A stretch of 16,164 bases of DNA, taken from Nitrosomonadaceae bacterium (GTDB lineage Bacteria; Pseudomonadota; Gammaproteobacteria; Burkholderiales; Nitrosomonadaceae). The position numbers and the translations under genes were made by a program. The stretch lies in contig JAHELA010000020.1 in NCBI GenBank assembly GCA_024644425.1, positions 1 through 16,164 of the forward strand. Reading direction: 5' to 3'. Shown here piece after piece: positions 15,345 through 16,164 of the stretch. Position 1 is the stretch's first letter. Each line of letters opens with the position of its first letter. The notes under the pieces were generated by a model. That model saw only the letters and a list, made by a program, of their open reading frames with translations, ran no database searches and was not told where the DNA came from.

Positions 15345-16164
15345 TTCATATTCTTTCTAAAAACCAAAGTGTATGCACTACCCTTGCCCTCAACTTTTTC
15401 AATTGGTCCAAATAGTATACTTACTAATCGCCCAAACCGACGCAGTAATTTTTTAAGGTGGCGTTGTGAAGACATATTAGCGAAGAAAAATTCCCATCCA
15501 AAAGTATTCCAGCCTATACTCCCCTGGTCGGTCGTAGTAATTAGTTCCGGCTTCATTCCTAAGGGCTCTAATTTCTTTGCAAGAAGTTTCATAGGAATCA
15601 ACATTACATGACGAGGTGCATCAACGTGAGGCCAGTAACGACCCATAATTCTAAATTGAAAAGAACTTGGGTTAGGAGTAGCCAATATTACTATGCCCCC
15701 CGGCTTGAGGCTTCTATAAACAGCATCTATTGTTGGCCACGGGTCAGGCAAATGTTCAATTACATGCCAAAGGGCAATCACATCATAAGGCTCCATTTGT
15801 TCGAGTGTCGCGATAGGATCATCACTATTAATGGCGTTCACACCGACAACCTCATTCAAGAATTTACAGCATCGTGCATTCATTTCGATAGCCTCAACCT
15901 CAAATCCAGCTTTCTTAGCAAGATACGTAAAACTACCATATGACGGACCAATTTCAAGCAACCTTCCGCTGCTAACGAAACGCTGAACGATCTCGATTTT
16001 ATAGGACTCAGGCTTTGATCCAGTTTCTAGGAATGACGCAGACTTTGGTACAAAATGGTATTCTTCAGGATAGTAATCAGCAAGATTCAATGGGACCGGC
16101 ATGATAAAGATCAGCCCACATTGAGAGCAGCAATAATGATCAAAGATTTTTTGAGTGACCTTCC
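15341..16164 (-). CDS. SAM-dependent methyltransferase with an N-terminal zinc ribbon (5' end outside the window)
   Basis: A class I methyltransferase. Motif I is LLEIGPSYGSF, followed by VEAIEMNARCCKFL, the post-I segment DVIALWHVIEHLPDPW, and LKPGGIVILATPNP. The first in-frame Met in the window is at 16102, but the frame stays open to the right edge. The upstream codons read HYCCSQCGLIFIMPVPLNLADYYPEEYH. The CxxCG pair followed by a YYPEEY block is typical of the N-terminal metal-binding ribbon in polysaccharide-cluster methyltransferases, so the true start lies beyond 16164. It probably methylates a sugar or the growing chain. First visible gene of the operon; it overlaps the following glycosyltransferase by 4 bases. 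Confidence 0.9.
   Translation of the reverse strand, partial: KVTQKIFDHYCCSQCGLIFIMPVPLNLADYYPEEYHFVPKSASFLETGSKPESYKIEIVQRFVSSGRLLEIGPSYGSFTYLAKKAGFEVEAIEMNARCCKFLNEVVGVNAINSDDPIATLEQMEPYDVIALWHVIEHLPDPWPTIDAVYRSLKPGGIVILATPNPSSFQFRIMGRYWPHVDAPRHVMLIPMKLLAKKLEPLGMKPELITTTDQGSIGWNTFGWEFFFANMSSQRHLKKLLRRFGRLVSILFGPIEKVEGKGSAYTLVFRKNMK

Noticed and set aside
15369..15943. Two plus-strand open frames of 80 and 111 codons
   Set aside because: Both are antisense shadows of the methyltransferase gene.
1..16164. CRISPR array, tRNA genes, prophage or complete IS
   Set aside because: I saw no spaced repeats, no tRNA cloverleaf with conserved arms, and no intact transposase or integrase.

Overview
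The window looks like a low-GC betaproteobacterial chromosome, possibly Nitrosomonadales or a methylophile; the lineage is inferred, not proven. The main support is the block zapB-like / zapA / 6S RNA / EVE-domain gene, a 297-residue PurC, and a wbpV-wbpL-wbpM-type sugar module. There is no phage, plasmid or CRISPR signature.

Left end (1-1889): a rearranged purine locus. The first 62 bases encode, on the minus strand, the intact start of a purE gene that runs off the window. A degraded 3' half of a second purE lies on the plus strand at about 576-989, directly before an intact purC. Between them are a frameshifted remnant of an IS5-type transposase and otherwise decayed DNA.

Middle left (1898-4041, minus strand): a TSUP/TauE-SafE permease, an EVE-domain protein, the 6S RNA gene ssrS with its terminator, zapA, and a short coiled-coil zapB-like gene that may start from a leaderless transcript.

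Middle (4196-8423, plus strand): a cobalamin riboswitch controls a TonB-dependent outer-membrane receptor, probably for cobalamin. Its expression platform carries a copy of the receptor's own ribosome-binding and start region, which suggests a strand-exchange switch of translation. Next comes an MsbA-like ABC exporter gene of normal length. It has lost the Walker A lysine, the LSGGQ signature, the Walker B aspartate and the H-loop histidine while keeping an open frame. This is the most unusual object in the window.

Right half (8500-16164, minus strand): a polysaccharide (O-antigen or exopolysaccharide) operon. In transcription order it holds a methyltransferase (cut by the window edge), three family-2 glycosyltransferases, a WbpV-like sugar-nucleotide reductase, a WbpL-like phosphoglycosyl transferase and a WbpM-like 4,6-dehydratase. 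Most junctions overlap by a few bases. The last three genes together would make UDP-N-acetyl-6-deoxyhexosamine (QuiNAc or FucNAc type) and load it on undecaprenyl phosphate. The glycosyltransferases and methyltransferase would then extend and decorate the repeat unit.
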